NCBI GenBank assembly: GCA_965373045.1
Contig: CBDVEQ010000137.1
Coordinates: forward strand, 1-7,129
Source: DAOVDI01 sp965373045
Lineage (GTDB): Bacteria > Acidobacteriota > Aminicenantia > Aminicenantales > Aminicenantaceae
Length of the DNA stretch: 7,129 nucleotides
Direction of reading: 5' to 3'
Of the stretch, positions 6,400 to 7,129 are shown in pieces; the stretch's first letter is position 1; each line of letters starts with the position of its first letter. The position numbers and the translations under genes are program-made. The notes under the pieces were generated by a model. It saw only the letters and a list, made by a program, of their open reading frames with translations. It did no database searches and was not told where the DNA came from.

Positions 6400-7129
6400 A
6401 TGACTTATCTAACCAAACATTTTTTTATCTTTCAAAAACGCTATTTAAAATTTTCAGCAATTATTATTTTTTGTATCCTCTTTTCAGCAGGCCTGGTCCT
6501 GGCGGACAACACACCTATCACCAAAGCCAATTACAAACTTCCTGCCCGGTTCGGCCCGCAGAAGATTAAAAAAATGGTCTTCAGCACTTATGTTGACGCT
6601 CACTGGCTCAAACACAGCGAGCGCTTCTGGTACACCTATGAAACCAGCGAAGGAAAATCCTGGCACATCGTGGACCCGGTCAAAAAGACCAAAAGACCCA
6701 TCTTCGACAATGTCAAGATGGCATCCATGCTGACAAAAATGACCAAAGACCCCTATGATGCCCTGCACCTCCCCATCACAAAGATCAAATTCGTGAAAAA
6801 GGACAGGTTTATCTACTTCAAAGTCCTGAAAAATAAGAGTGTCCTTGCAGCCGAAAAAAGAAAAGCCAAAGAAGAAGAAGAAAAAAAGAAAAAAGAGGAA
6901 AAGAAAGAGGAAAAGAAAGAGGATAAGAAAGTAGAAGAAACTGAGGTTGATAAGGAAGATAAGGTCAAGGAAGAAAAGCTGAAAAAAGATAAAGGAAAGG
7001 AAGAAGACAAAGACAAAAAGGAGAAGGAAGAAAAAAGTGAGGTGGAAAAGGCCAAAGAAGAGGCCCAGAAATACCACCACTTTGAATATGAACTGGCCAC
7101 AGGAAGGCTCACTCTTCTTGAGGATTACG
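6400..7129 (+). CDS. Exported S9/DPP IV-like peptidase, N-terminal part (runs off the window)
   Basis: An open frame of 243 codons that continues past the right edge with no stop. AAGGAGG stands five bases before the ATG. The protein opens with a basic segment and a hydrophobic core (about 18–34) ending in VLA-D, a typical Sec signal peptide cut after residue 35. Residues 42–145 (for example YKLPARFGP, KKMVFSTYVD, RFWYTYETSEG, IVDPVKKTKRPIFDN and LHLPITKIKF) resemble, from memory, the start of the DPP IV N-terminal beta-propeller in bacterial S9 prolyl peptidases. FEYELATGRLTLLEDY at the end looks like the next propeller blade. Residues 152–224 between them are almost all Lys, Glu and Asp. 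The catalytic alpha/beta-hydrolase domain would lie outside the window, so peptidase activity is not demonstrable here. It is transcribed away from the TRAP operon and need not be functionally linked. A non-peptidase beta-propeller protein is the main alternative. Confidence 0.8.
   Translation, partial: MTYLTKHFFIFQKRYLKFSAIIIFCILFSAGLVLADNTPITKANYKLPARFGPQKIKKMVFSTYVDAHWLKHSERFWYTYETSEGKSWHIVDPVKKTKRPIFDNVKMASMLTKMTKDPYDALHLPITKIKFVKKDRFIYFKVLKNKSVLAAEKRKAKEEEEKKKKEEKKEEKKEDKKVEETEVDKEDKVKEEKLKKDKGKEEDKDKKEKEEKSEVEKAKEEAQKYHHFEYELATGRLTLLEDY
6895..6930 (+). repeat. In-frame 12-bp tandem repeat, three units (EEKK)
   Basis: GAGGAAAAGAAA occurs at 6895–6906 and 6907–6918 and once more with a single A-to-T change at 6919–6930. 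It is in frame with the plus-strand gene, coding EEKK, EEKK, EDKK (residues 166–177). It lies in a 56-base pure purine run (6868–6923), consistent with growth of the charged insert by slippage. Confidence 0.85.

Noticed and set aside
6484..7112. Long minus-strand frames rich in Phe, Leu and Ser opposite the plus-strand gene
   Set aside because: They are the antisense of the Lys/Glu-rich purine tract, so the composition is forced. The plus-strand frame has a strong ribosome binding site, a signal peptide and a family resemblance.

Overview
The window carries a compact five-gene block on the minus strand (positions 32–6057) and, facing away from it, the 5' part of a plus-strand gene that runs off the right edge (6400–7129). 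The two are separated by a 342-base region rich in inverted repeats. The organism is most likely a Gram-negative, sugar- and protein-degrading heterotroph. The support for this is a three-part TRAP transporter, two predicted lipoproteins and an exported S9-type peptidase whose sequence style I associate with Acidobacteria, Aminicenantes and Bacteroidetes-like bacteria. I cannot name a taxon with confidence.

Minus-strand block, in transcription order: dctP-type solute-binding lipoprotein (6057→5035), dctQ-type small permease (5038→4526), dctM-type large permease (4511→3213), a glycoside hydrolase family 95 lipoprotein (3201→796) and a family 2 glycosyltransferase (784→32). The first two overlap by ATGA and the others are 11–14 bases apart, so a single transcript is very likely. 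The hydrolase start is moved well downstream of the longest open frame. Position 3201 has a good ribosome binding site and a lipoprotein signal, whereas the longer frame would overlap dctM by about 180 bases.

The likely logic of the first four genes is extracellular or periplasmic release of a sugar by a GH95 exo-hydrolase (fucosidase/galactosidase type) and uptake of an acidic product through the TRAP system. The substrate is inferred only from family and from two conserved Arg positions in DctP. The fifth gene, the glycosyltransferase, is visibly more AT-rich and its functional link is unclear.

The gap at 6058–6399 holds a roughly 120-base nested inverted-repeat element, a perfect 16-bp stem/5-base loop hairpin and an 18-bp perfect palindrome. 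It has no convincing gene.

The plus-strand gene (6400 onward) has a strong ribosome binding site, a signal peptide and an N-terminal segment resembling the beta-propeller start of DPP IV/S9 peptidases. It is interrupted by a Lys/Glu-rich stretch of about 73 residues, part of which is an in-frame 12-bp tandem repeat. The most interesting points are the Lys at an expected catalytic Asn position in the GH95 enzyme, the pairing of an acid-type TRAP system with a GH95 lipoprotein, the structured intergenic element and the charged insert in the peptidase. No clearly novel multi-gene system is visible.
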